Shown here: piece after piece, positions 25,301 to 40,300 of the stretch | Position numbering within the stretch: position 1 is the stretch's first letter | Layout: each line of letters opens with the position of its first letter | Source of the DNA: Gordionus sp. m RMFG-2023 | Taxonomy: Eukaryota > Nematomorpha > Gordioida > Chordodea > Parachordodidae | NCBI RefSeq assembly: GCF_954871325.1 | Contig: NC_088775.1 | Span: 64,581,561 to 64,645,560, forward strand | Direction of reading: 5' to 3' | Length of the DNA stretch: 64,000 nucleotides | Made by a program: the position numbers and the translations under genes | Notes under the pieces: model-generated | Told to the model about the DNA's origin: nothing | The model's input: only the letters and a program-made list of their open reading frames with translations | Database searches by the model: none

Positions 25301-28300
25301 GAGCAGAGTCAGATACTATATTTTCTTTTAACACATTTTCGTTATTATTAGTATACTTTTAAAAAATTATTATATTAATAAAAATATTTATTATACCAAC
25401 AGCATTGAATTCCCACTTTTTACTTCTTTTGCTTAAATTGCGATTTAATACCCTTTATAAGATAAGTATAAACAATTAAATATTTAATAAAAAAATTACT
25501 TTGCTATTTGTCCAATTATGAGTAATATTCTTAAAAGCTATTTCAAAGCTTTTCTTTATATCATTAAAATTAAGCCCACCATGTCTTTTTCCAATAATGG
25601 TCTGTCCATTTATCATCTTTTCTTATATTATGCGATGTTTTTAGCATTTGTATTTTTTTTTGGTTAATATTTTTGGGCATATTTTGAAATTGAATAATTT
25701 ATGACAAGAAATCTCGGTAACAACCTAATTTACTAAACATCGACCAAAATTTCCGTCAATATATATTAAATTAAATAATAAGTGAGGGGGGAGGGTCTTT
25801 TTATTATATATAAACCAGAAACCAATTGGTTATGGATAATGTAGCAAAACAAAAATTTTTAAAATTTTTTTTAAAAAAAGTGCCCCCACTCAAATTTAAA
25901 AGCAGTTGCTTCAGGTCCCCCTCCCCTAGTTGTAGGGGCCACTGTGCTTTACCAAGTAGGTAAAATTTTTTTAATAATTATAAAATAATTTATAACGGCA
26001 CTAAATCTATCTAATAAAAACAAAATAATCATGCATTTTTCTAATTTTCAAAATTCGTTTAAATTTTTCAAAAGGGGCTGCTGCAGCACCCAAAGCTTCT
26101 AGTTAACGACATACCTGAAATATGGAATGTTTAAACCATTTAATTTTTTTTATATGAAGATTACTTTAATTTAATAAATACTATTTTTAATTCATAATAT
26201 TTTGGTTATTTGCATATATTTATTAGAAAATTAATTTTCACACATGGTCAAACATCGAATAAATTCAAAAATATCAAAGCATAATATAAAAAATTTGAAT
26301 ATAACAGCTTTAAGGGGTGAACTATGTCCTACATAACCATTCGCATTAGTTTTTCCCACCTTATCATTCAAGGGTTAAACAAGAATTATAATAAATATAA
26401 TATGGTTTATTTTCATCCTTCAAACGATTTAATATCTCCTTTTCCTGATATATCTGGTTTTGGTTATATATTTAGAGGAGGCCTATTCAAAAACGAATTA
26501 ATTATGAAATAGGAAATGAAAATTAAATTGGTATTTTTTAAAATATTAATAAAATTGAAAGTATATAATCGTACAGATAATATTCGTTTTGAAATATAAA
26601 TGAGACTTTAGTTAAAAGATGTAGATCTTTGTATTGTTTTATGTTTGGGTTTGATTGTAGAGCATAGGCTGTTTACCCTAAATAATTTATGCATAGATTG
26701 TGTAGTATCTAGAGTATTTATTCGATGATGGTCGTTTTCTAAAAAATAATAACAAATAAAGAATAATCAAATTAAAATTATGAATTTATTTATGAATTTA
26801 TATGCTACAATTAGGGCTTTGGCTTTTAGGAGTATAAATGCAGGTTAAAATATATTTAAAAAAACTTAAATGCTAAATGATATTGAATAATTAGTCATAT
26901 TATATGCCGCTTTGCCCCCTAGCCTACTCTGACTTTCAGCCGGATGAAGGGAGTTGGATAGGAAGGGATGGAAGGGGTTGGATGGGAAGAGAAAGAGAGG
27001 AAGTGGCGCTAAAAATTTAAAACAATATAATACACTACAACATATTAATGGGGAAAGAATCAAAATTATATAAAAATAGTGAAAATAAGATTTGTAAATC
27101 ATAAAATACTTATAAATTAATGAAAATTAGAAAAAAATCAAATTAAAAAACAACAATATAAAATATATATTCAATAAAAGGGAAAAATAAAAGTGGATAT
27201 AAAATTTATAAAAATCATTTAAAAAACTCATAAATCGGAGAAAAATTAAAATTAAATTAGCAGACTCTCTAAGATCTTAAGATTTTAAAAGATATATAAT
27301 CAAAATTTTTAATGTTTGGAGTAGGATTGTTAAAAAGCCCGGTTTAGGTGGGTTTTTGAAAAAGACCCGATTAATATTTTACCCAAAATAATATTATGTA
27401 ATATTAAAAATTTGGCAAATAGAGATCCAAACCTTTCTGCCATCTATGAGAAAATATTGGCTAAAATCTTAATCGGGCATTTTTCAAAAATTGGGATCTT
27501 TACAATACTAGTTTAAAGTATTTGTGTACATTTTATCGTCTATTTAATCCGATTTTTTCGTGTGAAATATAACGTGCTATTAGAAAAATATTATTTTAAT
27601 TGTGTGCGCAGAGTTAAAATGCGATAAAACGTGAAATTTTTAGTGACATCTACATATCTTGTATCGGAAAGAATTTCTCCCGCATTTAGAGGGAAGTCTG
27701 ATTTTCCATTTCTTAAATCTGGAATTTTTTATTTATTTTATTAGGGGCTGTTTTTTTTAAAAATGGAATGAATGAAAGATTCGTGTTTAAACATTTTCCC
27801 TTACTCTCTGCGAAATCCCTCTCCCCTCAGAAGACCACCTTTTTCCCCTTTCTATTCACTTTCAAAAAATCTCCCTCACTTTCAGCCCAAAGACCTGGCT
27901 AAGACGAAGTGCTAGATATAAAAAAAATTCTTCAGATGCAATACCTAAACTAGATCGAGTCTTTAAAATTTTATTCGAGCAGGATATAGTATTTGCTGTA
28001 GATCTATTAAATTGAACTTTTACAACATGCTTTTTTAAGTTTAAGGGTATTTTATATAATTCTAAATAAATTTGTTGATAAACATACAAAATTTATATTA
28101 ATACCTTTATTAAAAAGGATAATCGGTTTTAATAAATTTGTAAAATTTCTCATTTGTAACATTTTGTAATGTCTATTGCATAATGGGAACGAGCAAATCG
28201 AGATCTGATCCAACAAGTGATCACTGTTTTGCTTTCTTTCTAAATTATTTGCTGTAACCCAAAAATTGACATCCAAGTTTTTTGATTTCTTGAGCTTAGA

Positions 28301-31300
28301 TAAAATTTTAAATGCGCTTTTGGTATATAAATTTTGTTCTACAAATACATCAAGCGTTGTTTATAATTAAGTTTACCCGAATTACTGGCCACGTCATCAT
28401 AAGATGGCAAAATCTCTTTACTAATTTCATCTCTAAAAATAGATTTACGAGATACGTTAGGAGAATATAAAGCCTTTATGTTTTTTTTTTGAATTCATAT
28501 TTTAAAAAAAAATTATATATAACTTTAAAAAATAATAAACAGTATACTTTGTTTGCGATTCAATAATGCTTTTCTCACTCAACTTTAATAAATATAATAA
28601 TTTACAATATTTATCTTAAAATTAAGCAAACAATATTTGAGCCAGTTAATTACAATTGTGCTAAAATGACCAGCCGTAACTGTTAGTGGATATTTTTTAT
28701 ATCCAGTAAGTCTGAATTTATTAAATTTTAGGGCCCTTTTAGTTTAACCCAATAAAATTTTATTTAGGAATAATTTTGACACCTGTAGTTATTATATATT
28801 TCTTCGCCTGAGAATTAGAATATTCCATCTCCACTTTTTGTAATAATACAGGAATGCAATTTTAAAAACGATTCCTATATTTTCATTATTATATCCTTGT
28901 AGTTTAACTTATTTTATAAATATTTCGGATTTTTTACGTAAATAGAATAGAATAATTATAAAAAATTGATTTATGTAAAGCCTTTTTTGACAAAAAGTCG
29001 ATAAGGAATAACCTAATTCTCAGGCAACGATTTACTAAGTTTTAGAGAAGTTAAGATAGTAGTTTTTAATATGTTTCAAGTTGTCACAAATTCCCATAAA
29101 TTTGAATCAAGCTCATTGGCAAGATGGAGCGAAATTTGAGAGATTATATTAAAATGTAAGAATTTATCTTATGAACTTCTATTGAAATTAATCCTAATAA
29201 CCTCCTAGGTTATCTGATTCTAAGACATATAAAAAACTATTTTAGAGAATAAGGTAATAGAAATCCCGTAGACTGACAATAAATCACTCTTTTGCTTATG
29301 TAGGTGCTTGATCAAATTTTTAAATCCCATTTTTTTTTGGAAGTAAACCATTTTAATCTAAATTTCTTTTTCCAATTGATGATTAGTTAAATTATCAGTC
29401 CTCTTAAACACATTCCTATCCAAATAATCTACCTTAATAACTATTTCTACCTTATTTTGTCTTCTCGCCCTTTAGCATAATATTGAAAGATGTATCATAA
29501 ATAGTTAAAGCTTACTATAATTAAATTTTAAGTAAAAATTATGACTTTATTATTTGGATTAACAAAATATGGTCTTTATAAACGATTTTTTTTGTGGTTA
29601 CACATTATTCTATCTTCATAAATTTATTTCTTTATACGCTTATACAGTATACCATTTCTATAATCTTCAAACATCATTTCCCAAGGAGAATTTTATATAG
29701 CTATTATAACATCTAAAAGTGTATGGCTTGATGGAACCGTTAAGTGCATAGTATAAGAGAAAATCAGCTCATGTCACATATATTGATAAATATAATCATC
29801 TCTTGAGGTTTCGACAAAATATTTTACGAAGAACTCTATCAAGGCCTTCTAGAAGTTGATAAAACAGATATATCTAAATATTATTCTTGTGCTATATGAT
29901 ATTTTTAAAGATGATATATCAGGCTTAGAACAAAAATGATTATTTTATCACTTTTATCCTTATTCCTTATCCATAATGCTGACCTATCAAGAATATTTTA
30001 CTTAACATTAATACAGTCTTGTATGTTACATTTTATTAGGAGAAGAACAGATAATCAACTAATTCATATAGAATCTTACAGTTTATCATTGCATCCGAGC
30101 CCATTCTTTCTTGCTTCCTCTTTTTTAGAGAAATTTACTTTTGCTTTTTTATTATCTTAGAACAAATTTGATAACTAATCTTATTAAAAATACCCTCTTT
30201 CTAATATCTTCTTATCATATGTTATCAGATTTTACATCTATTCTTTATCAATCTTACCTTAAGCTCGTTCTAATCTTACCTTAGATATTCAATATAGTAT
30301 GTTCTCTCCATCTCTTTTGTATTGTAAATATCTTAATATTTTGCCACACATATAACTTGCTTCTTACCCTTGAAATTTCATCTGCCTCACCTAGTTTTAT
30401 TTATCAGATACTTAAGTTTTAAAAATTTTACATTACCTACTTCTTACTAAACAACTCTATATTCTTCAATAACTTCATCAACCACTTTTTAACTGTGAAA
30501 TTAAAACCATACCATTTGTATTACCAGTTGAATTGACCTGGCACTGTTTGGCTAATCATCGTTAAGAGAGATCCGAATCATAACAAATATCAGTTCAGAT
30601 TCGGGTGCTTAACAGCTTATCTTCGGTTTTATCTCGGTTACCGATTTAAAGATTCAGTTGGGATACCTGATCGACACTTCAATCTTTTTTCTAACTGACT
30701 AGAATAATAAAATTTTTATAGTCAAATAAATTCAATATCACTATTTGGGTTTGAGCCCTCAATTATCCATTATTATTCATTACGAAACCTATTTTGTTCA
30801 CTCCACATTTAATATGCTATTTAATTATTTTCGTCAGGGATTTTCGTAATTCCTCTGAGATCATAAAGGGTTACCCTTAAGCTAATGAGTGGTCCGGTAA
30901 GAAAATATAATGTGAACCTATTTTATATACCAGAGAAAATCCTATACCATGTTTACATAATGGTGAGAATAAAAATAGTTAATAATATGTTAAACCTAAT
31001 TTATACATAGAATGATTAAAAGAAGTTGTTTTGCTAATCAATAAAACTGAAAATCATAACAACATTTTTGCACTTATACCAAAAGGAATCCCTTAAATAT
31101 TCGAATGTTTGCTGTCATTGCATAAATTTTGTTTAACCCTTCACGGCATAGATGGGACTATGCAGACCCCAGTCATTTAAAAAAAACGCTATTACTCAAA
31201 ATTTTCTATATTTTTGCCTGGATCTTTTAATATCGTAATATTTTTAGGTAAAGTATCTATGTGCAAAATTAATTTTGATTTTGCTCAGTAATTCCTGTGT

Positions 31301-34300
31301 TATAATGTGTTTATGGAGCTTGGAGTCGGCATAACCCCACTGGTCATCCGTATAACTTTTTCTTCATCTGTTTTAGGATTGATGTAACTAAGCATAAATA
31401 AACACTTTTTTATACATACTAAAAATTATATTTTATTAATATATGAACCTTAGATTAGATAAATATTCTACATCATCAATTTTATTTATATATATTTTTT
31501 AAATATTATTTTGTACATTTTAAAATAATTTGTTTCTTGGTAAAAGTTGTCATAAAATTTAAAAATAACAATTAGAGTCACTCTATTAAAGTTTATATGT
31601 TTAAAATATGAAAGCTACAAATAAATTTAATTCTAAGATATAGCGTATCTAAATTGGTGTCCGAGGGAACCCCAACTATATTTTGGTATGATTTTTTTTA
31701 CCTATGCTGGGAATGGTTAAGAAATTTATATATCAATAAATGTTCCGAATAATTTTTCAAACAAAATATATCGAAAAGCATTAATTAAAAATTAATATGA
31801 AATTAGAAGTGCCTAAAGTTTTTTTTTTAAATAAAAGCTTTAGTTAAAACTACTCGTTATAGTTCACTACCTTCGGACTAGACATTATTTTTCAAATTGT
31901 TATTGCACATTACCATATAATAATTCTACTAAATAGTTAAAAAATTTATAAACATTAACTTATAATCAATTTATATTACGTCTTTTAACTATAGTTGGAT
32001 AATTAATATTTTTGTAGCCGTTTAAGCCATGTTTTATAGCCGACTAAAAAATAGGTTAAACCGAGTTGTTAGCCGATAACTATCACTATGATTTAGGGGT
32101 TTTCCTTAAAAATATAACAGCTCAAATTTGAAAAAAATTATTATGAATTAAAACGCCTCAAAGTTAATAAATTTTCTCCGGCATATGCCTGTAGATTGAG
32201 CTGAATTAGCATTTACCTATACCCAACTATACTTTTACCTCATTTATTTATTATTTATTATATGCAGCTAGATAATTGTGAAATTGAAAATAAGTTTATA
32301 ATTCTCATTTCATTTATAAATAGTTTCATTCAAGAATTAGATTACTAGGTGTAGGTAACTTAAATTTGCACTCTTAATAGGATAACTTACCAAAAATTTA
32401 ATTTATAAAAAAATAATTTTAACTTGGTCATATGGAGGAGGATTCTCCTGAATTGGCGGAATTGCAATATTGCTATTTAAAATAACTCTAACATCTCTTC
32501 CCACATTTTGCTGAGGCTGTTCCCTGCTAAGGAAGCTTTAAATATTTAAAAATCGGAATTATCTAATATTATATTTAGATATATAATTTTAATAAGATCC
32601 TTTTATTGAAATATAACTTTAATATAATATGATTATAATTATTCAATACATTATCGACACGATATCGACAATAGGGCTCAAATTAGTGGTCTGCATCGCA
32701 CGTCTAATTTTTAAAGGCCTGCCCTTTTAAAAAAAATTTGTCAGACTCGGTACGATCCCGATTGATTTTTTTAAAATATTCAAAAAGCCCGTCCTGAAAT
32801 AAAAACTATTTTCCACCACAGGTTCGGCCTAAATATATTTATAAATATAGAAATTAATTTTTTCCCCAATATAATTTTTACACTGAACATTACAAGTTAT
32901 TAATCTTTATCATCAAATATATCTTCAAAATTGTTCCGCATTTTACTCCTACCTTAAATAGGACATACATTTATATTTCCTGTTCTTTATATTTAAAAAA
33001 AAAATTATATCCATAACATTAATTTTTTTATAATTTTTATGTTAAATTGTACATTTTATTAATTAATTTAATAAAGATTCTATGAAAAAACTTGATTTAA
33101 AAAAATCATAAAATTTTTATTTAATTTTTATACCGAACAAAATAAAATTATGGGATGGGTCCTAGTTTCCTAAAAAAAAATTAATAATTTTTTTAATTGG
33201 AAAAAATATAATATTCTACATATAAAAATAAATATTGGTGCCTTGTTTCTTTGTAAAAATTTTATAATTTTATTTCACGAGAATTATATTTCAAGATCTC
33301 TAGTTTAAATTGTTTGAAATTTTTATAAAAATAATCGAATTTTAATAAATTATTAGTATCTCGTCAATGTTATTATCGGACTCAAAAAAAATAAAGAAAT
33401 TATTAAATTTTTTTTATTATATAATTGAAATGAAAAATGCTTACAAAAATTGAATTTACAAAAGCTAAACTTTAATAATGTAATAATAATTATAAAAAAA
33501 AAAAAAATTCCTTTTCCATATTAAAAAAATGTGTAATTATGTTATATTGACGACAAAAACCAGATCTTTTAACTAAATATTTAAGTTTGATGGGTTAGGT
33601 TAAATTTAGGTTAAAGCTGTAAAATATAAAAACTAAAGGTTAGTCAGAGCCATAATAGAAAAATATCTTTAGTCATGATATACGCATGCCTATTATTATT
33701 AAATAGCTCAATTTGGGTCGATTTTTAAAACAGATAACTCAATATTTTAGCAAAAATATTTCCTAGTTTCGAGATTTCTCTTAGAGATGTCCAAAACTTT
33801 GTGCCATCTATGAGTAAAATCTTTAGGCTTGAGCATTATTTTTCTGGATTAAATATTAAGTCAGCCATTTTTATAAATCGGCTCAAATCGAGTTTTTAAC
33901 AACAATATCACACCCATTTTATAATATAAATCCTAGATATTACCCGTGCTTAGGTTAAAACTAAGCAGATCAAGTAAAAATTGTGAAAAATGAGGATATT
34001 CATTATTCTCATGACCCAAAATATTTAAAAGGGTCTGCATGATTTCGCTCAAAACAAATATATGGGCTAGGGATAGATTTATATTTATAAAAATGAAAGC
34101 ATGCCTTTTATATTTTAAGTTAAAATAGATTGTGGAAACCTAAAGTAACAATTGATAAAAATATTTTTACCCATACTATTCGCTTTTCGTTTTCTATTAA
34201 TAAGTTATAATCCCAAACCTCAAAATGGTTATTATTAAATATCTTACAAGCGATTTAAAAAAAATGTTTTCCTAAATCTTATTTTTAAGGACATATATGC

Positions 34301-37300
34301 TAATTTTTTGTATTTATGTTATAGCTAAATAGAATATAGACTACTTTTTATTTTTTTAAAAAAAATAACTTTCAAATCTTAAAAACGAATACGTTTTTAT
34401 ATTTAATGTTTCATCCCCTTAATAATCTTCGGGGATAATATATTAAATTACGCAATTTATAATTGATTTCATGGTTATTTTATGAAATAATTAACTTGAG
34501 TTTTTTCTTAAAGGTGTGAATGATGCAAATTACAAATATCATAAGAATTGTGCCACAGATGATAATGGATGCTATTGCTCCTAATATATTGCCAGTTGTC
34601 CACTGAAAAGTATTTAATTTAATATCTGTAAATAATAATATATCAAAAAATTAATTGACCTAAAATCCAAATGTTAAAAATGACCTATATTGTTATTGGA
34701 TTGAGTTGAATTAGATATGGTATTTCTTGGTTGATACTGTAAATCTCCAAATTGCATTAGATTATTTTGTTATCAATCCTATATATACCCTGTAAAATGT
34801 TATAACTTATTTTATTAAGAATATTATTATATCTAGATTTAAAATATATTTATTTTTAACCAATTAAAATAGTTATTTAAAATACAACTGATTGGACTTT
34901 ATTCCTCTCAAATGATGTAAGAGCGCCCAGGATTATCATTTTTTTTAAAAAAAATATAAAGCGTGAGATTTAATTTCATTAATGTTGGCGTATTTATTAT
35001 GAACTGAATAAATTTTATAGTAAATTTCTAAGCAGGTCAAATTTCAGTTCAACGCAAATATTTGTTAGACCAGGGATTTTTATGGATACATTTAGAAATT
35101 TGAGGTGGTAAATGTGCTCTCATGTTGGTTTTTAAAGACAAACTGGGGTCATTTTTAGTTTTACATTATACAACAAGGAGATCCACTCGTCAAATATACA
35201 AACCAATTTAAATCTCGATCTCAATGTTTTATATTTGGATAATGCCACATTATCGGGTCCTATCAGTCAAATAATTAAAGCTATAGATATCATCATTAAA
35301 TTTTCAACCACTAAATTTGTCCTTAAATTATAAAAAATGTGAAATATACTCAACTACAAATTTTTCTTCCACTATTGATTGATCTTTTTGTGTGATTAAG
35401 AATAAAATCTTCGTTCTCGGGTCATCAATAGGAGGATCTTCAGGTATCCAAACATTTTTGGAACCCAATCTGACTTACCATTGTTCAAAAAAAATATTCT
35501 CAAGCATTTACCTTCCCATCAGGCATTTTATTTAATTAAATTTTTTTAAATATTCCCAAAATATAATTCTGTTTCAGTTCATCTGGCAAGTATTTATTCC
35601 CATCTATACTCCTAAAATATTAAAAAATTTAAAACGATATTGGAGAATATAATCAACCACAAATTAATTCACCAAAATAGCTAGTTGCAAACCATTTTAC
35701 CAACAAAATCTGGCGGAATAGGCTTACGATCACCATTACCCATTGCCAGTGGCCCCTACAACGGGAGGGGTCCGAAGGAACTGCTTCTAAAAATTTGAGT
35801 GGGGGTATTTTAAAAAATTTATTAATTTTATTGTTATATTACACCCATCCATAACTAGGTGATTTCTGGTTTATGATGTCGGACTCGACCTCGTGATTCC
35901 GTTTATTAAATTAAATAATGGGGGAGGCTTATTATTACATTTTAAGAATCAAATTCAATTGGGAAAAGATTGCCTGATTAATTTGAAAAGTATAATTTAA
36001 ATTATGTCTTTTATTATTTTTTAATCCTAATAGATAATAACACTGAATTTTAAGATGTTTTTTCAAAGGCACAAAATTTTATGAAGGAGAATAATCTACC
36101 TTTTGATTTTGAGAGTTTTAGACTTCAAACATTACAATCCAAAAAGAAGCGGTATACATACTTTCATCAGTTTAATGAAAGATTTAATGATGAATCGATG
36201 AATCTATAAATTTCTTAAATCAAACTTTATTTTTTACACTAAAGGTATGGTGGAAAAGTCAATCGTTAAAGATGATATCGAGGATATCTGTGAATTTTAC
36301 CATTTAAATTCAAGTCAAATTTTTGAAGAAATTTTGAAGTTTCGAAATATTTATAAGATGACTAAAACGGGGGATGTAATTATTACACGTAATCTAGAGT
36401 TTAAAGGATCTAAAGATTTATCAGATTCTGAGAATTGTAAATTTATAATTAAATATTTATTATAATCTAATATATAACTTAGCTTCTTCTTCTGATGATG
36501 ATAATTCTGAGACTTATGATTCAGGCTGGAAAAATTATTCGTTTATTTTACCTTATCGTCTACTTTTAAATATTTCTGCTTTCCCTAATTTAATAATTTT
36601 ATTATTTATTTACCATTCCTACTACCTCATGTACTGCCAAAAGGGTCATGAGTAAAATTAAATTATTTAAAACAAAACTTCGTAGTACCATGAAAGATCC
36701 ATTTCTTAATAATTTAACCATTTTATCCATGGAAATAAATTTATTTAAACAATTAATTATTGATGAAATTGTAAATTCTTTCGCTTTCACTTCCCCTAAT
36801 TATTAATTTAAAAATAATATTTTTAAAGTATATATTTTTTTTACATTTTATTTATAAAGATTGATGCAATATAAATTATTTTTGAAATTTATGGGTGTCA
36901 AAAAATAATTAACCATTTTTTGAAGAATGGGAGGGGGGATTCTGCTTCCATCGCTCCAAAGTGTAGGAGCCACTGCCCATTGCCTTGGTTTCTTTTATTT
37001 CAGCATTATTAAAAATCAAAAATCTAATTCTCAAATTAATTAAACCTTTTGAGGAGACCATGTTAAACAATGCATTGTTATGCTGGTCTGCTAACACATC
37101 CATTAGCGCAATTTATTCACTTTCTAATTTACAAAAGGATTGGGATGCTGTAATCGTGTCATGCCTCATCGATTATCTACTTTCGAGCAATGACACCAGA
37201 CTACTAACCTTTATTCATTGGTGGATGAATTAAGCCACGAATGGTTAGAATATCCAAGCATGTTAAATAAATATCTTTTGACAAATAAAGAATTTAAATA

Positions 37301-40300
37301 TGCTTTGGCTCAGGCTTGGCTTAGACATATATCTACCTTATAATTATAAAAGATGGGGGTAATGGTTGATTTGAAAGCTAGATATCCATTCCATTGTCTC
37401 GTGAATAGATACAAATATGTAGGACGAACGAATTAATTAAATAATGCAAAATTCATTATTCAAAGCAAACGTTCCTTCACATCAGCATTCACGGGATACT
37501 TCTATTATCGATAACTTGTGGCCTGATGGGCATACATTAATCTCTGGGATATCGTGAAACATAAGTTGGGATTTCACATGTATGGACATTTTTGACCCAT
37601 CAAATAATAATTACTAGGTATAGTGGAAAACAGGAAATTCCCAAAATATTCATATCTAGCCGCCAATTATATATTTATTACCATTGTGATTTCAACATTT
37701 GGGAAAGAGGATATCCCTAATCAAACTAATTAACCATAAGAGCCATGAAACACCAATCTCAAAGGCCCCTTTTGGTTAAAAAAAAATCAGCTTTGAAAAA
37801 TGTTACAATTTTAAATTATTTAAAGATTCATGGCCGTCACCAGAGGAAGATAACTATTTTTAACAAAATTTTATTTTTTATTTTTTTCTAAATATGTTAC
37901 CAAATATGCAATTTACATGTTATTCTAATTATTTTATAAATTTCGATTATTAAATAAAAGATTGTTTTTAAAACATAGAAGAAGTATGTTTTTATAAAGC
38001 AAATAAACTTTAGATTTTTGAAAAAAATATTTACATAACTTTTATTTATTTCAACATAAGGATTATAAATATTTAAATCTTCTAAAATACACCTCATCTG
38101 TTTTATTGCTAAAAAACTAATTTTACAGAATATCTAATGCAGAGTATTAGACAGATGGAATTATGTCTTGCTCTACGTAGAAATTACTGTCTCGCGGAAA
38201 ATATTTATATACATATTTTTAAAAAAAAGAAAGTGGAAGATAAGCTTGTAAACTCATTTTCCATTTGAAAAAGTTTTGCCCAATTAAATATAATAAAATT
38301 GGGTTTTATTCCAGAATTGGCACTATGTTTTTTTTGATATGATATTTAATATTTAATTTTTAATCGATGTTTTAATTTAAATTATATATTATAAATCACT
38401 GTCTGGCGTAAAATATTCACGCGTATTTTTTAAAAAAATGGAAGATAAGCTAGTAAACTCATTTTATATCTGAAAAATTTTGGCTCAATTAAATATAATA
38501 AAATTGGGGTTTTTCCAGAATTGCCGCTATATTTTTTCTGATATATTTAATATTTAATTTTAAATCAGTTAAATATAAATTATACATCTTCCACAAAATA
38601 TGAGAAAAAGAAAAGATGATATATTATAATATATAATACTATAAATGTAATGTTCCTGTTAGATCAAGGGATCAAAAAACTGATTTAAAAATCCATTTGA
38701 AAATTTTAATAATTTTAAAAGACTATTACTCAAATATATTAAATAAAATATAATATAACCAATTTTAATCAAAATAAATAGTTTACCTGATATTCGCCGT
38801 GCATTTTATCATTGTAATATCTAGAAAAATATTAAATTTATAAGATTCATTTAAAAGAATACTCTAAGACGATGCATATAGAGACTACTTTAATTTGAAA
38901 GCGATTATGTTTTAATTAACAATATATAAAAAGCCTAATATAATGAATGCTCAAGAGATTATATTTTAAAATAAATTTCTATTTATGAAGAATATGTATA
39001 TAATGATATTGATACAAAGATAACGTAATAAAAATATTTTGAATCCAAACAAAATAAAAAAAAAAATTTTTACCTTTTTAAAAAGTTTTTTTTTAGTTTT
39101 GAAGGCAATTTTTAGATTTAGATTTGCGCTATATTTAAAAAAAAATTCAAAATATACTATAAATTTTGGTAGTTAACCAAAATTTATGTTTATGATTTGT
39201 TTGGAAAATTAATTAAAATTATTAATGCATGTACCAAATAATACTGGCTTTAAGGCAAAAAAAATTCGGTATAATAAGCATAAATTATAAAATAAATAAA
39301 ATAGTATATTTTTATCTTATTAAATAATCTATCCTATAATATCCATAAGGCTGCGTCGTAATAGCACGTCTTTTTTCTGTTTAAAATTCTAATTAATGAT
39401 CTGATTAGAATGTTATTTTTTAGACCTTAAAATATAAATAAATACACCTTAAAGCGTAGATACTTTTAAATAGAATACTCTATTATTAAGAAGAAAAATT
39501 AAATTTGAGCTAGGATGCAACTTGAGTGGTTGTTTTGAAGCAAATTGTATATTTTACAGGATAAAATACCTTATCGATATTAAAATTTAAAAAATATTCT
39601 TTTTTAATAGTTTCAAAATTTTGAGTTTATATGTTTCATCTTTTGGGACTCCTGGGCGTACAACTGCACCCACTGCATCTCCAAAATAAAATTTAATACA
39701 ATACCTCTATTTCTGCTATTGTATATTATATTTCTACTTATAAATTTTGATCCAAGCCAAAAACCATATATTTCATTTCGGCATGATAAAATTTTTTTTA
39801 AAACATTTAATATATCCTTTTTTATTTTCATCCTACAAACTATGTTAAATTATTGTGATTATTATATCTGTATACTTCACTTTTATTTTAATATTTGTAT
39901 CCATCAATAGCAATATAACTTTGGGAACAACGATCCTCTGGGTCAGTGATAAACCTTATCCATTGACTACTACTAAAACAATTTGCAAAATATTATTATC
40001 TTTCCCAATTAAAGGCATTCCATTTAAATAATCCCTCATCCATATTCACGTTCTGGGTTCGATTTTAAAGAAATTTTTGCAATTTTATAAAATTCCTAAG
40101 GTCATTTCCAGGCAGACGTTTTTTTAAAGCGCTTTCGGGTAATGTTACTAACTTTCCAAAAAAATAACTTACTTGTGGAATTCCTTTTTTTATATATGAT
40201 ATTTAAAAAAAACAATCGATACCTATTTTTTTAATTGTAAATTTGATTTTAATAACGATTAAATGGCTCCTGAAATGTGGCTCCGGATTGTTTTAAATAT